From Robertmurraya korlensis (GTDB lineage: Bacteria > Bacillota > Bacilli > Bacillales > Cytobacillaceae): 64,000 bases of DNA. Shown here in pieces: positions 43,585 to 52,104 of this stretch. The notes beneath the pieces were generated by a model. That model had not been told where the DNA came from. It saw only the letters and a list, made by a program, of their open reading frames with translations, and did not search any database. The translations under genes and the position numbers were made by a program. The DNA lies in NCBI RefSeq assembly GCF_023715225.1, contig NZ_JAMBNS010000009.1:62001-126000 (forward strand), given 5' to 3'. Within the stretch, counting starts at the first letter, position 1, and the number at the start of each line of letters is the position of its first letter.

Positions 43585-45177
43585 GTGAATGTACCTTTGG
43601 TGTTAACTCAGTTTTTGGACCGTGCGGTATCTCTTTATAGCGAAAAAGAAGCAGTATATTGTGGAGATCGGAGCTTTACATATGGTCAATTGGGAGAGAG
43701 AGTAAATCAACTAGCACATGGATTAATGGAACTAGGAGTGAACAAAGGTGATCGGATAGCCTACTTAGCTCCTAACAGTGTTGAAATGCTAGAAGGTTTT
43801 TATGGAGTGTTCTTGTTGGGTGGAGTGATGGTGCCACTAAATATTCGGTTAAAGCCAGAAGATTATTTGTTTATCTTAAATCATAGTGAAACAAAGGTAT
43901 TATTTGTAGATCAGGAGCTTTATCATCTTATTCTCCCTATTAAAGAAAAATTAGAAACAGTTGAGACGATCATTGTTCATTATAAAAATGAGGTGACGAA
44001 AGAGATAGGGTACAACGAATGGTTAGCGACCAAAGAAAAGAAAGCGTTTTCTGGAGTCGAGTTACATGAGGATGATGTTTGTAGTTTGTTATATACAAGT
44101 GGGACAACGGGAAATCCAAAAGGAGTGATGCTTACACATCGTAATAATTATTTACATGCTCTTACGACGATGCACCATTTACGGGTAAGTGATCAAGATG
44201 TTTTGCTTCATATTCTCCCGATGTTTCATGTGAATGGTTGGGGGTCCCCTTTTTATTATACAGCCAACGGATCTACCCAAATTTGTTTACGAAAAGCTAC
44301 TCCAGAGGCTATATTTGAAGCGATTGAAAAATATAAAGTGAGCGTCATGCATATGGCACCAACTGTATTAAATAGTCTGCTTCAATTCTATGAGCAAAAC
44401 ATTCCGCAAATTGAACATAAGGTAAGAGTGGTCATCGCTGGCTCTGCTCCACCCCCAGCATTTGTAACAAGAGTTGAAAGAGAGCTTGGCTGGGAGTTTA
44501 TTCAAGTGTACGGAATGACCGAATCCTCTCCTTTAAGTACCATCTCAACCATTCGTTCTCATCTAACCGATCTTCCCATAAGGGACCAATTCCGTATGAA
44601 GGCGAAGGCTGGTGTGAGCATGATCGGATGTGAAGTGCGTGTGATGAATGAAAAGGGGAAGGAAGTGGAAAAGAACGGGAAGGAAATTGGTGAAGTGGTC
44701 ACGCGAAGCAATGGTGTCATGAAGGGGTATTGGAAAAATCCTGAGGCAACAATGGAGTCTATTAGGGATGGATGGCTTCATACAGGAGATATGGCAACAG
44801 TTGACACGTACGGGAATATTGATATTGTTGATCGGAAAAAGGATATCATTATAAGTGGTGGGGAGAATATCTCTTCTATTGAAGTTGAAGGAGTGCTTTA
44901 TGAGCACCCGAGTGTATTAGAAGCAGCAGTTATTGCGGTTCCACATGAGAAGTGGGGAGAAACACCTCATGCTTTCGTCGTGGTTAGATCAGGACATTTG
45001 CTGGAAGAAAAGGAACTTATCTCTTTCTCTCGTGAAAAGCTTGCTCATTTTAAAGCAGTTACCAGTGTTACATTTGTTAATGAATTACCAAAAACCGCGT
45101 CAGGAAAGATACAAAAAGTGCATCTGAGAAATGATTATTGGGAGTCTCATGGAAAAGCAGGTAAATTTGTCAATTAA
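43585..45177 (+). CDS. Fatty-acid-CoA ligase (ANL family)
   Basis: The 530-residue AMP-forming ligase has [19 protein letters not shown] (about residues 170-188), the A5 motif VYGMTESSPL, the A8 motif HTGDMATVDTYGNIDIVDRKKD and the catalytic Lys in PKTASGKIQK. It activates a carboxylic acid, most likely a medium or long fatty acid. The frame opens at TTG 43564, but AAAGGGAG sits 8 nt before GTG 43585, the better start. No FadR box was found in its upstream region, unlike lcfB, so the two ligases are probably controlled differently. Confidence 0.85.
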   Translation: MNVPLVLTQFLDRAVSLYSEKEAVYCGDRSFTYGQLGERVNQLAHGLMELGVNKGDRIAYLAPNSVEMLEGFYGVFLLGGVMVPLNIRLKPEDYLFILNHSETKVLFVDQELYHLILPIKEKLETVETIIVHYKNEVTKEIGYNEWLATKEKKAFSGVELHEDDVCSLLYTSGTTGNPKGVMLTHRNNYLHALTTMHHLRVSDQDVLLHILPMFHVNGWGSPFYYTANGSTQICLRKATPEAIFEAIEKYKVSVMHMAPTVLNSLLQFYEQNIPQIEHKVRVVIAGSAPPPAFVTRVERELGWEFIQVYGMTESSPLSTISTIRSHLTDLPIRDQFRMKAKAGVSMIGCEVRVMNEKGKEVEKNGKEIGEVVTRSNGVMKGYWKNPEATMESIRDGWLHTGDMATVDTYGNIDIVDRKKDIIISGGENISSIEVEGVLYEHPSVLEAAVIAVPHEKWGETPHAFVVVRSGHLLEEKELISFSREKLAHFKAVTSVTFVNELPKTASGKIQKVHLRNDYWESHGKAGKFVN

Positions 45178-45184
45178 GTAGTAG

Positions 45185-45211
45185 CCGTTCTCTATTTAGG
45201 GAACGGTTTTG
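45185..45211 (+). terminator. Intrinsic terminator of the acyl-CoA ligase gene
   Basis: CCGTTCTC (45185-45192) pairs with GGGAACGG (45199-45206) and is followed by TTTT. Confidence 0.75.
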
Positions 45212-45278
45212 GTGTTTATTGGGAATATTTCAAGTATAATAGGTTTCAGGAATGTAGAAATAGGGAGGGATATCTATA

Positions 45279-46451
45279 ATAAATAAGGAAAGAATTGTTT
45301 CCATTGATATAATGAGAGGTTTATCGATATTGGGGATTTTCTTAGTAAATATGCTTTCTTTTCATACTCCAATTCTTTATATTGACCCATTTGATACCTG
45401 GACGACAACTAATGACCGTTTGTTATACTCGTGGATTGATTTGTTCATTCAAGGAAGTATATATCCTATATTCTCATTTCTCTTTGGATATAGTTTTATT
45501 ATTTTAAGAGAGAGAGCCATAAGTAAGGGGGAAAGCTTTCCCGCCATTGCAATAAGGAGATTACTTTTTTTGTTCATTATCGGTTGGGTGCATGCGAAAT
45601 ATATTTGGCATGGAGATATTCTTTTTACCTACTCCTTGTTTGGCATCCTTCTGTTGCTCTTTATCAGACTTAGAGGAAAAATACTTATGTTACTGGGGAT
45701 GATTTTGTACTTTGTCCCTAATGTGATCATTACAGTCATGATGATCTTAGCCTCAATGGTTGCAGGTAATGGGGAATTCTCATTGGCAAATGAAACAAGT
45801 GCACGTGCGTCGTATCAAGCTTATCAAAATGGAACTTATGAGGAAATACGAGAGCAAAGATTGATGGATTGGTATTTGGTCAATAATCCAGGTAATCTGT
45901 TCTTTATGCTTTTTTCCATCTTTCCGATGTTTTTAATCGGGGGAGGAGCGGCGAAAGAGAACTGGTTAAGAAGAGTAAAAGAATTAAAGAGACCGTTTCT
46001 AGTTGCCATAGCGATAACCTTACTCATTGGAATGTTTATTAAGAGCACTCCTTATTGGTTAACAAGAAACTGGGCAACAGAATATTCTCAAGATATGCTT
46101 GGTGGTCCTCTTTTATCTATAACATACATCCTACTGATCGCACTTGGTACGAATCATCAACGAGGCATACAGGTGTTACGATATTTTGGACCTGTTGGGA
46201 AGCTTAGTTTCACCAATTACTTGGTTCAATCCATTGTATCGACGATGATATTTTATTCTTACGGTCTTGGTCTGTATGGACAAGTGTCCGTTATTGAAGG
46301 AACATTCCTAGCTTTGACGATATTTCTATTTCAATTAATTTTTAGTCATATATGGATAAAGTATTTTTATATAGGCCCTTTTGAGTGGGTATGGAGAACA
46401 GTTTCGTACTGGAAATGGCAGAAACTAATGAAAAGAGGAGAAAATCTATGA
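45279..46451 (+). CDS. DUF418 (YeiB-like) membrane protein with apparent AUA start
   Basis: The protein has about nine to ten membrane segments and the DUF418 pattern, including HGDILFTYSLFGILLL, FFMLFSIFPMFLIGGG and a late GPVGKLSFTNYLVQS. The first ATG (45312) cuts into the conserved N-terminus and has no ribosome site. Upstream the frame encodes NKERIVSIDIMRGLSILG, the typical family start, behind AGGGAGGG (45262-45269), but the codon in the right place is ATA (45279; or ATA 45276). So translation appears to begin at AUA, or an ATG has mutated. Function is unknown, possibly transport. Its stop overlaps the start of yisK (ATGA). Confidence 0.78.
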   Translation: MNKERIVSIDIMRGLSILGIFLVNMLSFHTPILYIDPFDTWTTTNDRLLYSWIDLFIQGSIYPIFSFLFGYSFIILRERAISKGESFPAIAIRRLLFLFIIGWVHAKYIWHGDILFTYSLFGILLLLFIRLRGKILMLLGMILYFVPNVIITVMMILASMVAGNGEFSLANETSARASYQAYQNGTYEEIREQRLMDWYLVNNPGNLFFMLFSIFPMFLIGGGAAKENWLRRVKELKRPFLVAIAITLLIGMFIKSTPYWLTRNWATEYSQDMLGGPLLSITYILLIALGTNHQRGIQVLRYFGPVGKLSFTNYLVQSIVSTMIFYSYGLGLYGQVSVIEGTFLALTIFLFQLIFSHIWIKYFYIGPFEWVWRTVSYWKWQKLMKRGENL

Positions 46452-47314
46452 AGCTTCTTACCGGAAAAAGAGAAAACAAAGTTTTTATTGGTGTTTTAGA
46501 TTCAACAGAAACAAAGGTTCTTTCTGTTAACGAAACGGATTCAATGGTCGAATGTATAGCAAAGGGAGAAGAATTCCTACAGGATGTAAAAGAAAAAATT
46601 GAAGCCGCAAGCTTGGAGGCGTATTTCCTTTTAGATGAGGTTACCTTGCTTTCACCCATCACAAAGCCTCCGAAAAACATATTGTGTGTAGGGAAAAATT
46701 ACGTGGACCATGCGATTGAGATGGGAAGTAAGGATGACATTCCTGAACATATGATGGTCTTTACAAAGGCCCCAACTACAATTATTGGACCGAATGAACA
46801 AATTGAGAATCATCTTTCCATTACGAATCAGTTAGACTATGAAGGGGAGTTGGCGATCGTAATAGGAAAGAAGGGAAGAAATATTCGAAAAGAAGATGCC
46901 CTTGATTATGTGTTTGGTTATACGATTGTTAACGATATAACTGCACGTGATCTTCAGGCGAAGCATAAGCAATTCTTTCTAGGAAAAAGTCTAGATAATA
47001 GTTGTCCGATGGGACCTTTTCTTGTTCATAAAGAGAGTCTATCAAATCCCAATCAATTACATATTGAAACGAAAGTAAATGGAGAGGTTCGCCAAAGTTC
47101 TAATACAAAGCACTTTATCTTTTCAGTGGAAGAAATGATTGTGACACTTTCATTAGGGATGACACTTGAACCAGGAGATGTAATTGCTACGGGCACTCCA
47201 GCGGGTGTAGGAAAAGGATTTCACCCCCCGCGATTTCTAAAGCCGGGCGATCAAATTGAAATTACAATTGAGGGCATTGGAACCCTAACGAATCATGTCA
47301 GTAAGGAAATTTGA
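46448..47314 (+). CDS. yisK: YisK-like fumarylacetoacetate-hydrolase-family protein
   Basis: The 288-residue protein has a short N-terminal domain and an FAH catalytic domain: ILCVGKNYVDHAIEMG, LDYEGELAIVIGK with metal-binding Glu residues, GYTIVNDITARDLQ, and GTPAGVG near the end. B. subtilis YisK is an oxaloacetate decarboxylase-like enzyme that also affects cell shape (from memory). The true start is ATG 46448 (GAGGAG upstream), coupled to the preceding DUF418 gene. It precedes yisL as in B. subtilis. Confidence 0.87.
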   Translation: MKLLTGKRENKVFIGVLDSTETKVLSVNETDSMVECIAKGEEFLQDVKEKIEAASLEAYFLLDEVTLLSPITKPPKNILCVGKNYVDHAIEMGSKDDIPEHMMVFTKAPTTIIGPNEQIENHLSITNQLDYEGELAIVIGKKGRNIRKEDALDYVFGYTIVNDITARDLQAKHKQFFLGKSLDNSCPMGPFLVHKESLSNPNQLHIETKVNGEVRQSSNTKHFIFSVEEMIVTLSLGMTLEPGDVIATGTPAGVGKGFHPPRFLKPGDQIEITIEGIGTLTNHVSKEI

Positions 47315-47424
47315 AAACTTTGTGAACAAATAATGAATGAAGAAATGTAGTAGAGATGTTCTTTTTAGTTTTTTTAACACTATTATGGTATGATAAAGTC
47401 GATATTTAATAGGGAGGCTAATTT

Positions 47425-47793
47425 ATGTCGATTAACACACATGCCCATATTACTGCATGGGTTCTTGCACTAGTCCTATTTTTTGTAGCAAACTCATTAC
47501 ATAAGAGTGGAAAAGCAAAGGCAGCGAAAATCGTCCATATGATTTTGAGAGTTTTGTATATCATTGTGTTTGCAACAGGTGGAATGCTCGTTCATACGTT
47601 ATTCTCCATGCAGCCAGTTGAGTATATAGCAAAAGTTTTAATTGGACTTTGGGTTATTGCAGCGATGGAGATGGTTCTCGTTCGTACGGTAAAAGGAAAG
47701 GCAACAAAGTCACTTTGGATCCAATTTTATGTAGCGGTTGTTCTAGTCATCTTATTAGGACTGCGCTTACCACTTGGATTTCAATTATTTTAA
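47425..47793 (+). CDS. yisL: YisL-family membrane protein (DUF1516)
   Basis: The 122-residue protein has four membrane segments and begins MSINTHAHITAWVLALVLFF. The full pattern (KIVHMILRVLYIIVFATGG and LKVLIGLWVI-type helices) matches YisL. Function is unknown. GGGAGG lies before the ATG, and a terminator directly follows. Confidence 0.9.
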   Translation: MSINTHAHITAWVLALVLFFVANSLHKSGKAKAAKIVHMILRVLYIIVFATGGMLVHTLFSMQPVEYIAKVLIGLWVIAAMEMVLVRTVKGKATKSLWIQFYVAVVLVILLGLRLPLGFQLF

Positions 47794-47833
47794 ATAAAAC
47801 CTGCTCCTAAATACTTGGAGCAGGTTTTATTAT
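47794..47833. terminator. Bidirectional terminator between yisL and the DUF2777 gene
   Basis: A 14-bp perfect stem (47794-47807 with 47817-47830, core AACCTGCTCC) and a 9-nt loop serve both converging genes. Confidence 0.88.
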
Positions 47834-48390
47834 ACAAATTTTTCTATCACTGTTCGCTTACCAGCGTTCAGTGTAAATTCAAAGCGATCGGTTTGCTTTT
47901 TATAATAACAGAAATGATGTTGAACATTACAAATATCTTCTTGATTATCAAAGATAATAAAGTTCACACCACTTTTTCTTTCCGCATCCTTTAGGAACGT
48001 TAGATGATTGTAGCAATAAATACAATCAAAGATTGAAAAACCAAGCGAATTTAAATGAGAAATAAACTGATAAAACGAATCATCGTTGATCTCTTCTAGC
48101 AATCGTTCAAGGGAATACATTAAGTGTTTGCGGATTCTAACTACATCTTGATTCTTTAAATGAAGAGTTTCGCTTCCAAATGTTACTTTCCCATCCTCAA
48201 ATAATATTCCTTTTTTCCATCGATTGAATCGAAATACCTCAATTTCTTGGTGTAAAAAATCATCCAAAATGGAGGCTTCATCTGTTTCCTTATCAAAAAA
48301 AATCCACTGGTTGTTTATATGCTCTACCGTACCTTCAATAAATGCTCTCGTTTGATACTCAAAAAGTTTTAGTCGTTGCTGTCTATTCAT
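47830..48390 (-). CDS. DUF2777 protein (YisN-like position)
   Basis: The 186-residue soluble protein begins MNRQQRLKLFEYQTRAFIEG and contains NNQWIFFDKETDEASILDDF, the DUF2777 pattern known from Bacillus; it has no recognised catalytic motif. It has several Cys in the middle (IFDCIYCYNH). The start at 48390 is fixed by GGAGGT 6 nt upstream; the longer frame to 48459 is not needed. It lies between yisL and asnO, the place of yisN in B. subtilis. Confidence 0.72.
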   Translation of the reverse strand: MNRQQRLKLFEYQTRAFIEGTVEHINNQWIFFDKETDEASILDDFLHQEIEVFRFNRWKKGILFEDGKVTFGSETLHLKNQDVVRIRKHLMYSLERLLEEINDDSFYQFISHLNSLGFSIFDCIYCYNHLTFLKDAERKSGVNFIIFDNQEDICNVQHHFCYYKKQTDRFEFTLNAGKRTVIEKFV

Positions 48391-48503
48391 GATAAGACCT
48401 CCGTTAAAGGCTAAAGGGTATAAAAGTTTTTTAGATCTATCTTCATTCTTTGTAGACATCTTGATTGTATTTTAAACGCTCGCTCTTAAAAATTGGACAA
48501 TTA

Positions 48504-48530
48504 ACCATTTTTCGCGCCCAGCATAGTATG
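48504..48530 (+). promoter_or_regulatory. Sigma-K/E-like promoter of asnO
   Basis: AC (48504-48505), 16 nt, CATAGTATG (48522-48530) has the same form as the gerP promoter. B. subtilis asnO is expressed in sporulation, so a mother-cell sigma factor is plausible. Confidence 0.45.
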
Positions 48531-48585
48531 GGTATATGTTCGGACTGACCAAACAAACGCACTACGTTGAAAGGATGAAAAAAAT

Positions 48586-50439
48586 ATGTGTGGCATAACA
48601 GGCTGGATTGACTTCCAACGAGATATAAGAAAAGAACGTGACTCTATTACGAAAATGGCTGAAACCTTGGCAAAGCGCGGTCCAGATGATACGAATGTAT
48701 GGACGGATATTCATGCAGGATTCGGACATAAACGCTTGATTGTTGTTGACCCTGAGGGTGGAAAACAACCCATGTCTAAATCAAAAAATAATCACAAATA
48801 TACGATTTGTTATAATGGTGAACTCTATAATACCGAAGATATTCGAAAAGAACTGTTAGTAAAAGGATATTCCTTTAGCGGTCATTCTGATACAGAAGTT
48901 CTATTAACTGCATATATAGAATGGGAAGAAAATTGTGTTGAACATTTAAATGGCATTTTTGCTTTCGCCATTTGGGATGAGAAGAAGGAACAGCTCTTTA
49001 TAGGACGGGATCGACTTGGCGTTAAGCCGCTTTTTTATTTATCAACAGAAAAAGGAATAATGTTTGGATCCGAATTAAAAGCGATTCTTGCTCATCCAGA
49101 AGTGAAAACAGAAATCGACCGAGAAGGGTTAGCAGAAGTGTTTGCTTTAGGTCCATCAAGATCTCCAGGAAATGGGGTATTTAAAGGGATATCTGAGCTA
49201 AGGCCAGCTCATGCACTTACTTTATCCAAAAGTAAAGGACTAAATATTTGGCGATACTGGAATGTGAAAAGTGAGAAGCATACGGACAGCTTGAATGATA
49301 CTGTAGATAAGGTTCGCTTCCTCTTCACGGATGCGGTTAAACGCCAGCTTGTTTCAGATGTACCTCTATGTACATTTTTATCAGGTGGAGTAGATTCTAG
49401 TGCCATTACAGCCATTGCTGCGATGGAGTATCAAAAAGAAGGAAAAGGAAGCCTTCATACGTATTCCATTGATTATGAAGACAATGACCAATTCTTTAAG
49501 GCGAATGAGTTTCAGCCAAATTCGGATGGAATTTATATACAAAAGATGTCTGATGAATTTCAGACTACTCATCACAATAGCATTATTTCTCAGGAGCTCC
49601 TTGCTGAACATTTAATTGAAGCCGTTCATGTGAGAGATTTACCAGGAATGGCTGATGTAGATTCATCTCTCTTGTGGTTCTGTCGTGAAATTAAAAAGGA
49701 TTTTGTTGTTAGTTTATCTGGGGAATGTGCAGATGAGATTTTTGGCGGGTACCCTTGGTTTCGACGTGAAGCGGACTTAACTCGTGAAGGTTTTCCGTGG
49801 ATGAGATCGATTGAAGAAAGACAGGGGTTGCTTCGAACAGAATGGCGGGAGAAGTTACAGCTAAAGGACTACATGCTTCAACAGTTTAATAAAACGGTTC
49901 AAGAGACTCCTGTATTAGAAGGGGAGACGAGGGAAGAAGCAAAAAGAAGAGAGTTGTTTTATCTGAATATGATTTGGTTTATGACGACCTTACTAGATCG
50001 CAAGGATCGAATGAGTATGGGAGCCAGTCTTGAAGTAAGGGTTCCTTTTGCAGACCATCGACTAGTTGAATATGTTTGGAATATTCCTTGGGAGATGAAG
50101 AACTATCAAAATCGTGAAAAAGGGTTGCTACGAAAAGCTTTAGAAGGAATTCTCCCTGATGAAGTATTGTATCGAAAGAAAAGTCCGTATCCGAAAACAC
50201 ATAATCCGAAGTATACAAAAGCAGTACAGCAGATGCTTGCGGAAATTATGACGGAAAAAGGCTCGGTTCTTTATGAATTCTTTGATGAAGCAAAACTAAA
50301 GGAAATCATCACTACGGAAGGTGCAGCCTTTAAAGAACCTTGGTTCGGCCAACTAATGACTGGACCACAGCTTCTTGCTCATCTAGCCCAAATTCATATC
50401 TGGTTTAAAGATTACAATATTAATATTGTTGAGTCTTAA
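48586..50439 (+). CDS. asnO: Asparagine synthase (glutamine-hydrolysing), AsnO type
   Basis: The 617-residue two-domain enzyme has an N-terminal class II glutaminase with Cys2 as nucleophile (MCGITGWIDF) and a C-terminal synthetase with the ATP motif FLSGGVDSSAI (about residue 265). The late KDRMSMGASLEVRVPF and ECADEIFGGYPW motifs are also present. It makes asparagine from aspartate and glutamine. The size and neighbours (yisL, DUF2777, yisP-like gene, yisQ) identify it as the AsnO paralogue, linked in B. subtilis to sporulation. AAAGGATG precedes the ATG. Confidence 0.93.
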   Translation: MCGITGWIDFQRDIRKERDSITKMAETLAKRGPDDTNVWTDIHAGFGHKRLIVVDPEGGKQPMSKSKNNHKYTICYNGELYNTEDIRKELLVKGYSFSGHSDTEVLLTAYIEWEENCVEHLNGIFAFAIWDEKKEQLFIGRDRLGVKPLFYLSTEKGIMFGSELKAILAHPEVKTEIDREGLAEVFALGPSRSPGNGVFKGISELRPAHALTLSKSKGLNIWRYWNVKSEKHTDSLNDTVDKVRFLFTDAVKRQLVSDVPLCTFLSGGVDSSAITAIAAMEYQKEGKGSLHTYSIDYEDNDQFFKANEFQPNSDGIYIQKMSDEFQTTHHNSIISQELLAEHLIEAVHVRDLPGMADVDSSLLWFCREIKKDFVVSLSGECADEIFGGYPWFRREADLTREGFPWMRSIEERQGLLRTEWREKLQLKDYMLQQFNKTVQETPVLEGETREEAKRRELFYLNMIWFMTTLLDRKDRMSMGASLEVRVPFADHRLVEYVWNIPWEMKNYQNREKGLLRKALEGILPDEVLYRKKSPYPKTHNPKYTKAVQQMLAEIMTEKGSVLYEFFDEAKLKEIITTEGAAFKEPWFGQLMTGPQLLAHLAQIHIWFKDYNINIVES

Positions 50440-50448
50440 ATAAGAGAG

Positions 50449-50485
50449 CAAAAAAGTCTATACGTATAACGTATAGACTTTTTGC
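50449..50485 (+). terminator. Intrinsic terminator of asnO
   Basis: A 14-bp stem (50451-50464 with 50470-50483, core AGTCTATACG) with loop TATAA is followed by T's. Confidence 0.9.
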
Positions 50486-50583
50486 ATTTCAGAGAGTTTA
50501 AAGTGTTTCTTGATACACACAAGTGGTATATTGTTTGTATATATAATATATAAGTTTTGTATAACCATAAGAGGAGAAAATTT

Positions 50584-52104
50584 ATGCGTAAAAAAGTAGT
50601 AGTTGTTGGTGCGGGTCCAGGAGGCTTAGCCATTTCTATGCTGTTGTCTAGCCTTGGCTACCATGTAGAAGTTTTTGAAAAACATGGGAAGGTGGGGGGA
50701 AGAAATGGAGCCATACATGAAAATGGATTTACCTTTGATATTGGTCCAACTTTTTTTAGTATGCCCCATATTGCTGAAGAGCTGTTTCAAGCGGCAGGGA
50801 GAAATCTCCATGACTATGTATCTCTCATTGAACTTACGAACATGTACGAACTTTTATTTGAAAATAGACGATTAAGTATGTTCCGTGACAGAGATTTAAT
50901 GATTAAAGAAATCGAACAATATTATCCCGGTGATGGAGATGGATACATTCGATTTATGCGTGATACCAAAAGGAAGTTTGAAAGGTTAACACCTCTTTTA
51001 CAAAACAAAATGGATCAATATCTTGATTATGTTTCGTTGAGGGTTTTACAGGCATTACCACATCTCTCTCTAGGGAGGAGCTTATACGATGTCTTAAGTG
51101 ATTATTTCTCTAATACGGAGCTTTTGCTTGCATTCACCTTTCAATCCAAGTATTTAGGTATGTCACCGTGGGAATGTCCAGGAGCATTTTCTATCCTTTC
51201 CTATATGGAACACGAATATGGAGTATATCATCCGATTGGAGGGCTCAATCAACTGTCACAAGCAATGGCGAAGGTTACAGTGGAATTAGGAGGAGTCATT
51301 CACTTGGGAACTGAGGTCGACAAGCTTTGGTTAGATGGAAAAAAGACAAAAGGAATTATCTTAAAAACGGGAGAACGGATACAGGCGGATGAAGTCATTA
51401 TTAATGGGGATTTTGCTCATGTAATGACTCAGTTAGTGCCTGAGGGAATATTGAAGAAGTATAGCAAAGAAAAACTGAGCAAAAAGAAATATTCATGTTC
51501 TACATTTATGATTTATCTAGGTTTAAATAAGCGGTACGATACCTCGCATCATACGATTTGTTTCGCAAAAGACTATAAGAAAAATGTAGAAGAAATTACG
51601 AAAGAGATGGTTTTATCAGAAGATCCTTCCATTTATATTCAGAATGCCTGTGTAACTGACCCAACCTTAGCGCCAGAAGGAAAATCTACTCTATATATAC
51701 TAGCACCTGTACCAAATAATATGAGCCAGATTGACTGGGAATTAAACGAACAAACATTTAAGGAGCTTGTTTATTCGATTCTGGAAGATCGGACAGATTT
51801 TAAAGACTTAAAAAGGTATATAGAATTTGAAAAGGTCATATCACCTGTACAGTGGGAAAGTGACATGAATGTGTTTAAAGGGGCGACCTTTAATTTAGGG
51901 CATCAGCTTTCACAAATGATGGTATTTAGACCACATAATAAGTTTGAAGAATTACAGAATACCTGGTTAGTTGGCGGTGGTACCCACCCAGGCAGTGGGC
52001 TGCCGACCATATTGGAATCTGCAAGAATTACAGCAAAATTGATGACACAAGCCGACGGGATTAAGTTTCCAACTCATTCTGAAATTGCCTGGGGGAATGC
52101 ATAA
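50584..52104 (+). CDS. crtN: Phytoene/diapophytoene desaturase-family oxidoreductase (CrtN-like), first copy
   Basis: The protein has an N-terminal FAD motif, VVVVGAGPGGLAISMLLSSL, the CrtI/CrtN-type VGGRNG with FDIGPTFFSMP, and the C-terminal signature GGGTHPGSGLPTILESA. About 506 residues from ATG 50584 (AGAGGAG upstream; an upstream in-frame ATG at 50557 has no ribosome site). Such enzymes dehydrogenate C30 or C40 carotene precursors at the membrane. It overlaps the next, related gene (ATGA). By similarity alone I cannot say which copy is the desaturase and which the oxygenase (CrtP/CrtNb-type). Confidence 0.82.
   Translation: MRKKVVVVGAGPGGLAISMLLSSLGYHVEVFEKHGKVGGRNGAIHENGFTFDIGPTFFSMPHIAEELFQAAGRNLHDYVSLIELTNMYELLFENRRLSMFRDRDLMIKEIEQYYPGDGDGYIRFMRDTKRKFERLTPLLQNKMDQYLDYVSLRVLQALPHLSLGRSLYDVLSDYFSNTELLLAFTFQSKYLGMSPWECPGAFSILSYMEHEYGVYHPIGGLNQLSQAMAKVTVELGGVIHLGTEVDKLWLDGKKTKGIILKTGERIQADEVIINGDFAHVMTQLVPEGILKKYSKEKLSKKKYSCSTFMIYLGLNKRYDTSHHTICFAKDYKKNVEEITKEMVLSEDPSIYIQNACVTDPTLAPEGKSTLYILAPVPNNMSQIDWELNEQTFKELVYSILEDRTDFKDLKRYIEFEKVISPVQWESDMNVFKGATFNLGHQLSQMMVFRPHNKFEELQNTWLVGGGTHPGSGLPTILESARITAKLMTQADGIKFPTHSEIAWGNA

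Noticed and set aside
49209-49611. Extra ORFs within asnO
   Set aside because: They are out-of-frame shadows inside a well-conserved enzyme.
50521-50583. Sigma-A or sigma-B promoter for the crt operon
   Set aside because: TATAAT is present in TA-rich sequence, but no acceptable -35 lies 16-18 nt upstream, and GTTTAA is too far from TGGTAT for sigma-B.
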